Below, piece after piece: positions 48,930 through 57,251 of a stretch of DNA of 64,000 bases (position 1 is the stretch's first letter; every line of letters begins with the position of its first letter). Below the pieces are notes generated by a model that saw nothing but the letters and a program-made list of their open reading frames with translations, ran no database searches and was not told the DNA's origin. The stretch covers positions 372,001-436,000 of the forward strand of contig NZ_QPJM01000001.1 of the NCBI RefSeq assembly GCF_003337575.1. The letters run 5' to 3'. Source of the stretch: Phyllobacterium bourgognense (GTDB taxonomy: Bacteria > Pseudomonadota > Alphaproteobacteria > Rhizobiales > Rhizobiaceae). Made by a program: the position numbers and the translations under genes.

Positions 48930-49759
48930 ACGGAAAGGCCAAGTTCTCGCCGCTGCAACTCTCTCATCTTGATAACGATCATGTATTCATATGACGCGAT
49001 GAGACGGCAGTAATGATAGCCTTGCCAGCCGTCGAGGAAACCGCCGCGGAGAAAATACATATAGGCGAATCTGGCCGCGGGACGAAATGGCAGGCGGTAC
49101 GAGAATTCCTTGAGTGCACGCCGTCTGGCTTCTGGTGTGGCACTGAAGAAAGAAGTCCATGGAATCTTCTTGCTGCGAAGGATCTGCAGCGACTCGCGTG
49201 CTTCGAAACCCGAATAGCGGTTATGCTTGTCGAACCAGGCGGTCATTCCCTTATTGAAGCTGTAGTGAACGAAATGCGATTGCAGACGCCCGGTCGGACC
49301 ATCGCCGACGGGACGCGAATGACATTCGCGCTCGTACTGAATACGTTCCGGTCGGGCGAGGCGCGTAATCCACGTGGGATAAAGGCTGCTATGCTTGATC
49401 CAGCGACCCATGAACATGTTCTTGTAGCGGGCGCTGAACATTGCTTCGGGTCTGTCCGGATCGGCAGCGATCGCCAGCATTTCATCGCGCAGGTCCTCGG
49501 GAGTGATCTCGTCTGCGTCGGGCATGTAGACCCATTTGTGCTTGAATTCGATTTCCTTCAGGCCATACATGCGCTGTTTTGTTTCGGTCTCATACTTGTG
49601 TTGATAGACGCGCGCGCCGGCGGCCTTGGCGATCTCGATGGTTTTGTCGGTACTATAGGAATCCAGCACAACGATATCGTCGCACCATGTCAGCGATGCC
49701 AAACATGCCGGCAAGCTCTCTTCTTCATTCAAGGTCATGATCAGGACGGATATTGACAA
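48926..49759 (-). CDS. glycosyltransferase family 2 (WaaE-like)
   Basis: About 277 residues. A TTG at 49759 with GGAG 7 nt upstream is the best start (SISVLIMTLNEEESLPACLA); a GTG at 49774 is in frame but has no such site. VVLDSYSTDKTIEIAKAAGA and the metal-binding YMPDADEITPE are typical of the WaaE/KdtX-type GT2 branch, as is the later FLRGGFLDGWQGYHYC. Cytoplasmic, membrane-associated enzyme of unknown acceptor. Coupled to the YdcF-type gene. Confidence 0.86.
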   Translation of the reverse strand: MSISVLIMTLNEEESLPACLASLTWCDDIVVLDSYSTDKTIEIAKAAGARVYQHKYETETKQRMYGLKEIEFKHKWVYMPDADEITPEDLRDEMLAIAADPDRPEAMFSARYKNMFMGRWIKHSSLYPTWITRLARPERIQYERECHSRPVGDGPTGRLQSHFVHYSFNKGMTAWFDKHNRYSGFEARESLQILRSKKIPWTSFFSATPEARRRALKEFSYRLPFRPAARFAYMYFLRGGFLDGWQGYHYCRLIASYEYMIVIKMRELQRRELGLSV

Positions 49760-49783
49760 GGGATTACTCCACACTTCGCTGGC

Positions 49784-50959
49784 TTAAACGGCGTCTGAAA
49801 ACATGCCGGTGTTGTTGTTGGCACTAGGGGGCTGAGGCGTATGGGCCATGCCTATTTCTGCACGTATTGGAGTCGGGGGGATCGGGTTCAATTGGGCGAC
49901 CGCCACTGAACGAGACTGCTGAACCCAATCTGTTCCCTCCTCGCTCGCGAGAAACACAAAGGCTGAATGCACTGCCAGCGGTAACAGCAAGGCCACCGTC
50001 ATCAGATAGTTCGAAGCTTCGATGATGATGCCGAAACACCCTATCGCACCGCAGAGCGCCGACGCTGCAAGAATGATATTCGTCGTCGTCCGTGGCGAAA
50101 TCGACCTGTCAAGCAAGAGATGATGAAGGTGCGAGCGATCGGCCGCCAACGGGCTGCGGCCCGCGTAAAGCCGCCGGACAATCAGGCTGAGCGTATCGAT
50201 CACGGGTATTGCGACGATCCACAGGAGTACGGAAAACGCGATATGGGTATGGGTCGACAAGCGGATCACAAGATAGGCGATTGCCGCACCTAGCGTCGTG
50301 CTGCCGGCATCTCCCAGAAATATCTTGGCACGCGCGACCCAGGGGCTGCGCATATTGAATGCAAGGAAACCGCTGACTGCGGCCAACAGCACGACGATCG
50401 GCAACACCAGCTCGCCAGCGCCTTTCCATCCGGCCACGACCGCGAGCCAGAAAAGAGCCACGGCCGCACTCCCGCCTGCCAAACCATCTATGCCATCGAT
50501 CATGTTCCAGGAATTGATCAGGCCTACTACGAACAAAATGGCCACGACCGTAAGGAGCAGGAAGGATATGTCGAGAAGGGCAGGCGGAAGTGCGATTCCG
50601 GTCACAATGGTCGACCCTGACAGCGGATTGACCAGTATAATTGCTGCAACAAATTGCGCGGCCAGACGCTTCGTTGCCGAGAGTTCATGACGATCGTCGA
50701 TCACGCCCACAATAATCGTGATGAGGAGGCCGACCCAAAAGTTCAGGGCTAGCAGTGGCTCGTTCCCCTGAACGAGCATGACCATTGCGAAGGCGGCGAA
50801 TATCGCGATACCGCCACAAAGCGGCACGACGCCATCATGCAGTTTTCTCCTGTCGGGATAATCGACGAGAGAACACGCGTGCGATACCTTCTTCAAAACA
50901 ACGATCAGCAAGGCACTGACTGCCATAGCTGCTAGACAATTGGTGATCCAAACAAACAA
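49784..50959 (-). CDS. WecA-type polyprenyl-phosphate sugar-phosphate transferase
   Basis: A 391-residue membrane protein with about 11 helices of the MraY/WecA family. VGVIDDRHEL, SWNMIDGIDGLAGG, KIFLGDAGS and the RSHLHH variant of the His motif are all present, so it should be active. It transfers a sugar-1-phosphate (usually N-acetylhexosamine) to undecaprenyl phosphate and probably primes the repeat unit. The start is a TTG at 50959, decided by GGAGG 6 nt upstream. The C-terminal 60 residues are polar and extra. It diverges from a LuxR-type gene. Confidence 0.9.
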   Translation of the reverse strand: MFVWITNCLAAMAVSALLIVVLKKVSHACSLVDYPDRRKLHDGVVPLCGGIAIFAAFAMVMLVQGNEPLLALNFWVGLLITIIVGVIDDRHELSATKRLAAQFVAAIILVNPLSGSTIVTGIALPPALLDISFLLLTVVAILFVVGLINSWNMIDGIDGLAGGSAAVALFWLAVVAGWKGAGELVLPIVVLLAAVSGFLAFNMRSPWVARAKIFLGDAGSTTLGAAIAYLVIRLSTHTHIAFSVLLWIVAIPVIDTLSLIVRRLYAGRSPLAADRSHLHHLLLDRSISPRTTTNIILAASALCGAIGCFGIIIEASNYLMTVALLLPLAVHSAFVFLASEEGTDWVQQSRSVAVAQLNPIPPTPIRAEIGMAHTPQPPSANNNTGMFSDAV

Positions 50960-51351
50960 GACACACCTCCAGCTGATTGTGCATCCCTTGTGCGAGATGT
51001 GTTCACCTCGTCACGGCCGTACGGAATGCTTTTCATGGAGAATACCGCTGCCATTCACGCGGCACCATTTAGGAGAAGTGAGAAGTAGTTCCTCCTGAAG
51101 GATGAGCCCCGCTGTGTCCCTTTGGACTAATGGAATCGCGCGTATAAAGGGCTATTCTGGGTAAATTGGGTACTGTCAGGCCGCAGTTGTTACTCTGTGT
51201 CACGGTCGCGTCACGTTTGGTTACATAGCCTTGCTGATCCGCAAGTATTTGCAGCATAAAACAGAATTGAAGTGGCCTTTCAGAAACTCCTTTCGAAATA
51301 AGACAAGTACAAGGGGAATACTTCTTTCACCAGGTGGCGTAGGGTATGAAC
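50960..51351. promoter_or_regulatory. divergent promoter region with a SARP-type direct-repeat box
   Basis: About 390 bp between the WecA-type gene (minus) and a LuxR-type gene (plus). It holds the 18-bp box at 51198-51215 and a conserved leader at 51317-51344 shared with the paralogous LuxR-type gene at 60.6 kb (21 of 28 bases identical, ending GGCGTAGGG). Nothing else is called. Confidence 0.5.
51198..51229 (+). promoter_or_regulatory. 7+4+7 direct-repeat box and -10-like hexamer
   Basis: TGTCACG, spacer GTCG, CGTCACG (51198-51215), then exactly 8 bp, then CATAGC (51224-51229) as a weak -10. Two similar boxes are at 60785-60768 (minus) and 58076-58093. SARP-type activators bind heptamer direct repeats with a 4-bp spacer that end 8 bp before the -10 element; that is family knowledge. 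The link to the BTAD regulator at 52.9 kb is inference. Confidence 0.5.
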
Positions 51352-52134
51352 ATGAGTGTAACAGTTGCGCGTATGGGAACTGACCTTATTCAGCAAGGAT
51401 CCGCGGTTGACGGCGGATCGAAATTCCGTGGCGGCATATTTATTCATGCCGAAGCCGGAGTTGTTTTCCAGGGGTTGATGCAATCTCTCGAAAGAACATT
51501 CCCGGATATTCAGGTCAGCCTCTCGAATAACGTTGGGGACACGGGCACACCCGATCCCAATGTAGGCCTTGTGCTGCTTCATGCGGACTTTGCTTCCGAC
51601 GTGGTCGATTGCATTGCACGTTGCAGGATGCGCTTCCCGAACGCATCGGTTACGCTGATGATTGATGAGAATAGTCCTTCCACGCAGGAACTCACCGGTC
51701 TTTTTGACAGCAAGACCATCCAGGGCCTTCTGCCCTTCAGCTTGAAACTTGATGTTTGGCTCGCGGTAGTCTGGCTATTACTTAACGGGGGCGATTATTA
51801 TCCCTCCGCCATCATCCGTTCGATGGAAAAGTCACCCAGCGTGTCTGGTAAGGTACCGCAGCTTTATACTCAGTCAGATAATGCTTCCAACCGGGCATGG
51901 CCTGTCAAAACACTGACGCTACGTGAACACGAGATTCTGCAGCTCTTATCGGAAGGCCTGCAGAACAAAATCATTGCAGATCGCCTGACACTCTCGATCC
52001 ACACGGTCAAGGTTCATGTACACAATCTGATCCGCAAGTTGCGGGCGCATAATCGCACACAGGCGACAGCAATCTATCGCAACAGCATGAACCATCATGG
52101 AATGAAACCGTTCGACACCACAGTTGTGCACTGA
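51352..52134 (+). CDS. LuxR-family transcriptional regulator
   Basis: About 260 residues. The ATG at 51352 is preferred to 51346 because TAGGG is then 7 nt upstream, as in its paralogue. Residues 20-150 look receiver-like, but the phosphate-accepting Asp position is His (VGLVLLHADF). The LuxR/GerE helix-turn-helix is clear: LREHEILQLLSEGLQNKIIA and then SIHTVKVHVHNLIRKLRAHN. Very similar over its whole length to the protein at 59.8-60.6 kb (for example GLLPFSLKLD, WLLLNGG and YYPSAIIRS are shared), so the two are duplicates. Lies between the polysaccharide locus and the peptide cluster; target genes unknown. Confidence 0.87.
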   Translation: MSVTVARMGTDLIQQGSAVDGGSKFRGGIFIHAEAGVVFQGLMQSLERTFPDIQVSLSNNVGDTGTPDPNVGLVLLHADFASDVVDCIARCRMRFPNASVTLMIDENSPSTQELTGLFDSKTIQGLLPFSLKLDVWLAVVWLLLNGGDYYPSAIIRSMEKSPSVSGKVPQLYTQSDNASNRAWPVKTLTLREHEILQLLSEGLQNKIIADRLTLSIHTVKVHVHNLIRKLRAHNRTQATAIYRNSMNHHGMKPFDTTVVH

Positions 52135-52233
52135 CCCAAGGATCACCTACGGTCAGTCCAGCTACCCCTAATGCAGGTCTTCTACCTCAAATTGGCGGCT
52201 TGTACGGTCTCATACCAAATGTAAGATCGTGGC

Positions 52234-52482
52234 ATGATGCTATCACAACCACAAAGATTCGATGATCAATCGAACAGAACCAACGAATGCAGGAACGCCC
52301 TCCGGGCGGCATTCGAGGAACTGGTGGATGAGGCGTTGACCGCCGGTTGGGACAGGTATGAGGTCTCCCTCGCGTTGTCCGAACTTGGTGAGCAACTGGT
52401 CCAGGCAACAGCTGAGGGTGCCGGCTCCGAAGCCGACATCGCGATCGCCAAGGCGATATTCGAAATCAAGCGCGCATTCTGA
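52234..52482 (+). CDS. small conserved-type protein of unknown function
   Basis: An 82-residue protein, helical by composition, with FEELVDEALTAGWDRYEVSL and ALSELGEQLVQ. This resembles a widespread small rhizobial protein type with an 'AGWxxxEVxxAL' core, which supports it as real; I cannot name the family. An ATG at 52237 is an alternative start. It lies 99 bp after the LuxR-type gene in the same direction. Confidence 0.55.
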   Translation: MMLSQPQRFDDQSNRTNECRNALRAAFEELVDEALTAGWDRYEVSLALSELGEQLVQATAEGAGSEADIAIAKAIFEIKRAF

Positions 52483-52897
52483 CCATCCATTCAAAATGGA
52501 TAAGGGCTGTCATGAATGCTAAATGACAGTTCTGGCGTTTTCTCATGTTTCTCCACTTGAATTTCTCTTGTGTATAGTTTTTTGAATATTCTGCACTGTA
52601 GTATTTCTGTGACTCAATCGAATTTATTATTTACTAGCCGATCCCTGCAAAAAGACCGCGACCATGGCCGCGGTGAAGAAGGAAATTGACGCCAAAGTCT
52701 CGAATTTCAGCGTCTTATCAGGCGATTGCGCTTGCCATCAGGAATACCTTAATTCATAGTTATTAGACTTTATGCTAATACTCCCTCTAGTGAACTATTT
52801 GAAGCTATAGTAGAGTTAATGGCAAGGCAGAATGGCATTTATCGATTGACAGGGTTACGTATTCAGAAAATCAAATAAAATCCGGGGTTTAGGCGGA
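52483..52897 (+). promoter_or_regulatory. AT-rich upstream region of the BTAD regulator gene
   Basis: 415 bp without a gene, AT-rich, especially 52540-52640 and 52740-52880. It must hold the promoter of the peptide operon. I do not see the 18-bp direct-repeat box here. A near-palindrome CCGCGACCATGGCCGCGG lies at about 52660-52677. No exact promoter is claimed. Confidence 0.35.
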
Positions 52898-54922
52898 ATG
52901 AAGCTGGCGGTTTTTGGAGAGGCAACTGTTAGTCTGGGCGGGCAACTCGTCCCGCGCGTACCCGCGAACTTTCTTCGCATAATAGTCTATCTGCTTCTCG
53001 AGAGTCCCAACCATTCTGTTTCCCGCGGAAAGCTTGCTCAGGTTTTCTGGTCCGATACGGATCAGGCCCACGCTTCCATGAATCTGCGCCAGAGCCTGGC
53101 GCGCATCCGTAAATTTCAGGAACAGTACGGCCTCAACCTTGTCCAGGGTGACGCCACATATGTCTATCTTAACCTGTCGCAGGTGAGGGCAGAACTGCTC
53201 AGCATCGATCTCCTTGAATATCTGGAGTTTGCGCAGTTGGGCGACATAGAGTCTGTCCTTAGCCTTGCCGGTCTTTATTCAGGCGACCTGCTCGCACATA
53301 ACGAACCGCAGAACTCCGATTTCGATGAATGGCTGGATGTCCAGCGCGTCAAGCTGCGCGATGATCTGATCACGACGCTCTTGAGGATGGTCAACCAGCC
53401 GGTTGGCGTCAGCATCGACGAAAAGCGCCAATGCGCCCGCAAGCTGATCGAAATCGATCCCTATCAGGAGGTCGGCTATCGCACTTTGATGCAGACCGCG
53501 TCGCAACTGGGTTTGATCGCGAAGGTGGAACGCACATTCCGTGAATGCGCCAAGAAGCTCCGTGACGATCTCGATGTCGATCCGGAAGAAGAGACGATCG
53601 AGCTCTATCAGCAGCTGCTGCCCAAGCTTTCACCGGCAACGACACGCTCTCTGATCCTGCCGCAGCCGGCTCCTCCGCTCGTTGCTAATGGCGTCGAAAT
53701 CCAGACCCCGCAATCGATCCTGGCGACGACCCAGCTCGAGCAGAACAAAAAGGCTGGCCTGCCGCGAGTCATGGTCCTTTATATGCCGCACAATGCAGCG
53801 GATCCGATGGAGCAGCTTGCAGCCTCGCTCGTAGACGATATTACCATCGGGCTTTGCCGCCTGCGTACACTGTCGGTTGTTGCGCCCTATACATCGAAGA
53901 GGGTCGTCTCCGAATCTCCCATTGACAGTTTCGAAGGGCTGAATGCGCAATTCGGAGTCAACTATGCCGTCGACAGCAAGATCGTACGCCGCGACGGTTT
54001 CTGTTTTCTGTCGGTGAAATTGGTCGATGTTGCTACGCAGGAAATCGTCTGGGCCGAAAAACAGAAGTTCGATTATGTCCTGCCCGAGCAGCAATACCGC
54101 CAGCTGTCGATCCGCATCATCCTCTCCGTCGTTTCGGTCATCGAGAAGTCCGAACTCGACCGCTACAACAAGCTTTACCAGGATCCGAACGCTTACTACT
54201 GGTACCTTGTAGGCAAGAGAGAATTTGAAAAACTCGACGTTGCCAAACTCCGTCAGGCGCGGCAATCGTTCAAGAACGCCTTGACGGCGGCTCCTGACTT
54301 TGTGCCTGCACTGAGCGGTATCGCGCGAACAATGCAGCGAGAGTGGTTGGTATTGGCGCGGAAGGACAAAGACATCCTGCTTGAGGGCGAACAAATCGCT
54401 AGGCATGCTGCACCGGCCGATCCGGATGATGAGCGGCCGTTGCGCGAACTTGGCACCATCAGTATGTATCTCGGCAAATTCGACGATAGCCTGGAATATT
54501 TCGACCAGGGCGAGTCAATTAATCCGCAGCATGCCGATCTCCTTGCAGACTACGCGGACGCGCTCAATCATTACGGATACCTTGATCTTTCGCTCGAAAA
54601 AATTGAACAGGCGATAGCGCTCAACCCTCTGGCTCCGGACTATTATTACTGGGTCGGTGCTGGGACGCTTCACGATCTTGATCGTTATGAAGAAGCGATT
54701 GCCTTCATCCAGCGGATGCAAAACCCGCGTGCTGCAGCCCGGCCCATGGCCGCCTGTTGGGCCATGCTCGGTGAGCGGGAAAAGGCGAGTGAATGGAGAC
54801 AACGATCGTTGGAAGACAATCCAGATTTCCGAGTCGGGGATTGGATCAAAAATATGTCTCTCAGAATTCCCGAACAACGTCAAAAATATGAGGCGTCTCT
54901 GCGCGAAGCAGGATTCCAATAG
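52898..54922 (+). CDS. SARP/AfsR-like regulator: winged helix, BTAD and TPR
   Basis: A 674-residue protein. Residues about 1-95 are an OmpR-type winged helix (FGEATVSLGGQLVPRVPANF, then ASMNLRQSLARIRKF). Residues about 100-235 fit the bacterial transcriptional activator domain (BTAD), including WLDVQRVKLRDDLITTLLRM, IDPYQEVGYRTLMQTASQLG and DLDVDPEEETIELYQQLLP. Residues about 290-420 look like the periplasmic-type domain seen in CadC/cyclase-linked regulators (LAASLVDDITIGLCRLRTLS). TPR repeats fill about 440-650. SARP-like activators control peptide and secondary-metabolite genes by binding direct repeats. It ends 35 bp before the first precursor gene and is probably co-transcribed with it. 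Confidence 0.87.
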   Translation: MKLAVFGEATVSLGGQLVPRVPANFLRIIVYLLLESPNHSVSRGKLAQVFWSDTDQAHASMNLRQSLARIRKFQEQYGLNLVQGDATYVYLNLSQVRAELLSIDLLEYLEFAQLGDIESVLSLAGLYSGDLLAHNEPQNSDFDEWLDVQRVKLRDDLITTLLRMVNQPVGVSIDEKRQCARKLIEIDPYQEVGYRTLMQTASQLGLIAKVERTFRECAKKLRDDLDVDPEEETIELYQQLLPKLSPATTRSLILPQPAPPLVANGVEIQTPQSILATTQLEQNKKAGLPRVMVLYMPHNAADPMEQLAASLVDDITIGLCRLRTLSVVAPYTSKRVVSESPIDSFEGLNAQFGVNYAVDSKIVRRDGFCFLSVKLVDVATQEIVWAEKQKFDYVLPEQQYRQLSIRIILSVVSVIEKSELDRYNKLYQDPNAYYWYLVGKREFEKLDVAKLRQARQSFKNALTAAPDFVPALSGIARTMQREWLVLARKDKDILLEGEQIARHAAPADPDDERPLRELGTISMYLGKFDDSLEYFDQGESINPQHADLLADYADALNHYGYLDLSLEKIEQAIALNPLAPDYYYWVGAGTLHDLDRYEEAIAFIQRMQNPRAAARPMAACWAMLGEREKASEWRQRSLEDNPDFRVGDWIKNMSLRIPEQRQKYEASLREAGFQ

Positions 54923-54957
54923 TTCTCAGTTCCAATCTCATCAAAGGACCCATCTGC

Positions 54958-55200
54958 ATGGCGAAGTATTTCATTGTCGGCGAAGCCGGAAAAGACGAAC
55001 TGTGGTTGGTTGATGTACAGAGTAAGAGTGTCGAACAACTGACGGATGCCGATCTCCAGGGTTCCGATTTTTTTAAGGACGTCAAAGAGGCGCGAAAAAA
55101 TGGGGTGTCGGTAGTTAAGGGAATAAATATTGCTGTTGCTACGGACAGTCGGTCGGCGGCTGATACTAAAATGCACTCTAACGGACCTGACAAAAAATAA
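54958..55200 (+). CDS. precursor peptide A (single core-like tail)
   Basis: An 80-residue, cysteine-free protein with AAAGGA about 10 nt upstream. Its N-terminus (MAKYFIVGEAGKDELWLVDV) matches that of precursor B (MATFYIMNDPETNALWLVDS), with a shared LWLVD at residues 15-19 and Glu-x-Leu soon after. The C-terminal SRSAADTKMHSNGP (64-77) lines up without gaps with the repeat YRSNPSERAHSAGP of precursor B, sharing Arg, Ser, a basic residue, His, Ser, Gly and Pro. I infer a leader (about 1-50) and one core. Not similar to any named precursor I know. Confidence 0.75.
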   Translation: MAKYFIVGEAGKDELWLVDVQSKSVEQLTDADLQGSDFFKDVKEARKNGVSVVKGINIAVATDSRSAADTKMHSNGPDKK

Positions 55201-55312
55201 AAACAAACTAAAATACGAGCGGAAAACAAGATGAGACAATTCTTTTCTTGATCTAAAATAGAATCGTCATACGTTCGCCATGTGGGCTCTCCTTCATAGA
55301 AAGGTTATTCGC

Positions 55313-55909
55313 ATGGCAACGTTTTACATCATGAATGATCCAGAGACGAACGCGCTTTGGCTCGTCGACTCTGAAACTCAAACGATCGAGCCTCTCGATC
55401 GTGATTTAATCGCCTCTTCCGGACTGGCTGGCAGTGAATTCATTGATTCGATTGCCAATCGGCCCGGAAATATCTTTGCTGCCGATGGAAACCGGAGTGA
55501 CGCTACTGGTCGCGCTCATTCTAGCGGTATGGTAATGACTGCGGGCAGGCGGAATGATCCGTCGGACCGTGCGCATTTCTTTGGCCCTGCGTCGAAAGAA
55601 GCAGATATCGTCGTAACAGTGAACGCACGGGATGAAACATCTGATCGTGCTCACTCGAGCAGTCCGGTTGTGGACAGCGTGTACCGCAGCAATCCGTCAG
55701 AGCGTGCGCATTCCGCTGGCCCGGTTGTGGACAGCGTGTATCGCAGCAATCCATCGGAGCGTGCGCATTCCGCTGGTCCGGTTGTGGACAGCGTGTATCG
55801 CAGCAATCCATCGGAACGGGCGCATTCTGCCGGTCCGGTTGTGGCCAGTGGGTACCGCAGCAATCCGTCGGAACGGGCGCATTCCGCTGGTCCCGCGGCA
55901 CTAAACTAA
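55313..55909 (+). CDS. precursor peptide B (multi-core, repeated RAHSAGP motif)
   Basis: A 198-residue, cysteine-free protein. The ATG at 55313 has GAAAGG 8 nt upstream and makes the start match precursor A; an ATG at 55280 is in frame but not supported. Residues 1-50 are the leader, with LWLVD at 15-19. Seven core-like segments centre on Arg-Ala-His at 67-69, 86-88, 112-114, 131-133, 150-152, 169-171 and 188-190. The first three are degenerate; the last four are units of 19 residues, PVVDSVYRSNPSERAHSAG, the fourth with two or three changes (VVASGY). The YcaO gene follows 76 bp later. Multi-core precursors are known with YcaO-TfuA systems (thiovarsolins). Confidence 0.8.
   Translation: MATFYIMNDPETNALWLVDSETQTIEPLDRDLIASSGLAGSEFIDSIANRPGNIFAADGNRSDATGRAHSSGMVMTAGRRNDPSDRAHFFGPASKEADIVVTVNARDETSDRAHSSSPVVDSVYRSNPSERAHSAGPVVDSVYRSNPSERAHSAGPVVDSVYRSNPSERAHSAGPVVASGYRSNPSERAHSAGPAALN
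55664..55891 (+). repeat. four tandem 57-bp coding repeats
   Basis: Units at 55664-55720, 55721-55777, 55778-55834 and 55835-55891, each 19 codons in the precursor B frame. Differences are mostly synonymous third-position changes (for example CCGTCA against CCATCG), except in unit 4. The array ends with codons for PAALN and the stop. This pattern suggests recent duplication with selection to keep the peptide. Confidence 0.95.
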
Positions 55910-55985
55910 ATACTGTTGCAAGCGGCTATCCAGCATTTGGATAGTTTGCAAATAAATGCGTGTTTTGCGGCCTGATGGAGTGGCA

Positions 55986-57242
55986 ATGAAACCATTGGCC
56001 GAGCTTCCGGTTCTTGACCGGCTGGCGGCAGACGAAGCGAACCTTCGTTCTGCTTTCCGCCCAGGAGAACCGTCATCGACAAGACTGATTGATGCGGACG
56101 AAACCGTGAGCCGGTTGCGGCCGCACTTTCCGCGTTTGGGCATCGTCCGGATGGCCGAGGTGACCGGCCTCGACCGGATCGGCATCCCCGTGTGGATGGC
56201 CGTACGCCCCAACAGCCGGACATTGGCCGTCAGCCAGGGCAAAGGCATCAGCGCCGCCCATGCCCGCGCTTCCGCTGTGATGGAAGCCGCCGAAATCGCC
56301 ATTGCCGAAGATGTTCCGCTTGCTTCCTTTGCCGCCTGCCGCCGCGAGTTACGCGACGCCGGCCACGATGTATTTGATGGGCGCATGCTGTTGATGCGCG
56401 GCGCGGACGAGGCCGGAGCCGATGAGAACGATTATTGGCTCGAAGGCTTCGACCTTTTGAAACAGAAGCCGGTTTTTGTGCCGCGCGAACTCGTCTCGCT
56501 CGATTTCACCTCGGCGCGGCAATCCTGGCACTATTGCCAGTCGACCGATGGTCTCGCCTCGGGCAATTGCCTGCTGGAAGCAGTCATTCACGGATTGTGC
56601 GAGCGTGTCGAACGCGATGCGACCGAGTTATGGCGCTTTCAACGCGACGCCGGTGTGCAGGCACATTGTGTCGATCCGGCGGTTTTCGGCGATAGCGGCA
56701 TTGACTGGCTGGCCGAGCGGATCGCCGCTGCAAACTTTGTCTTGCGGCTGTTCAATGTGACGTCGGACATCGGCCTGCCCGTTTTCATGGCGACGATCAG
56801 CCCGGCGACACAGCATGGCACTTATCTGCATTTCGATCTCGCCGCTGGTTACGGCTGTCATTTGTCGCCCTGCGTTGCGGCAATGCGAGCCATTACCGAG
56901 GCCGCACAGACACGAATCACCAATATTTCCGGCGCGCGCGATGATTTCGACCCCTCCGAATATGCACAGCGCCTTGCGCCGGATCTCGGCGTCTACATCC
57001 ACGCCGAACCAACTGATCATTGGCGGTTCGACGAGCCAGAACCTGCGGATCGAGCCAGCCTCGAAACCTATCTCGAACCTTTGCGCCGGCGCGGTATTGG
57101 CAGCGTCGTTGTCGTTCCCATGGGCGGCGAGGACTACGGGATGTCAGTCTGCCGTGTTTTGGTCAACGAGCTGGAAAGTCCGGCCGGTATCCGCAAGCAT
57201 CGCTTTGGCGGGCGCGCGCTCAACGTCATGCTTCGGCAATAG
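55986..57242 (+). CDS. YcaO-domain enzyme (TfuA-associated type)
   Basis: A 418-residue YcaO protein. The ATG at 55986 has GGAG 5 nt upstream; an ATG at 55956 has no such site. The three ATP/magnesium-binding boxes are intact: Ser96-x3-Glu100-x2-Glu103 (HARASAVMEAAE), Glu198 with Glu206-x2-Glu209-Arg-Asp (ERVERD), and Glu305-x2-Gln308-x-Arg310 (EAAQTR). YcaO enzymes use ATP to activate a backbone amide, giving azolines or, with TfuA, thioamides. It lacks the C-terminal PxPxP of azoline-forming cyclodehydratases, and there is no partner E1-like protein. Ten bp before tfuA, so probably one operon. Confidence 0.9.
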   Translation: MKPLAELPVLDRLAADEANLRSAFRPGEPSSTRLIDADETVSRLRPHFPRLGIVRMAEVTGLDRIGIPVWMAVRPNSRTLAVSQGKGISAAHARASAVMEAAEIAIAEDVPLASFAACRRELRDAGHDVFDGRMLLMRGADEAGADENDYWLEGFDLLKQKPVFVPRELVSLDFTSARQSWHYCQSTDGLASGNCLLEAVIHGLCERVERDATELWRFQRDAGVQAHCVDPAVFGDSGIDWLAERIAAANFVLRLFNVTSDIGLPVFMATISPATQHGTYLHFDLAAGYGCHLSPCVAAMRAITEAAQTRITNISGARDDFDPSEYAQRLAPDLGVYIHAEPTDHWRFDEPEPADRASLETYLEPLRRRGIGSVVVVPMGGEDYGMSVCRVLVNELESPAGIRKHRFGGRALNVMLRQ

Positions 57243-57251
57243 GAGAGGGCG

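Noticed and set aside
52660-52677. Near-palindrome CCGCGACCATGGCCGCGG
   Set aside because: Short, GC-rich, two mismatches, no second copy; may be chance.
55664-55891. Regular direct repeats that could be taken for a CRISPR array
   Set aside because: The 57-bp units are contiguous without unique spacers and are in frame with the precursor gene.
55521-55901. A 126-codon antisense open frame and further antisense frames across the repeats
   Set aside because: They are shadows of the tandem repeats; the plus frame has the ribosome binding site, the leader shared with precursor A, and synonymous variation.
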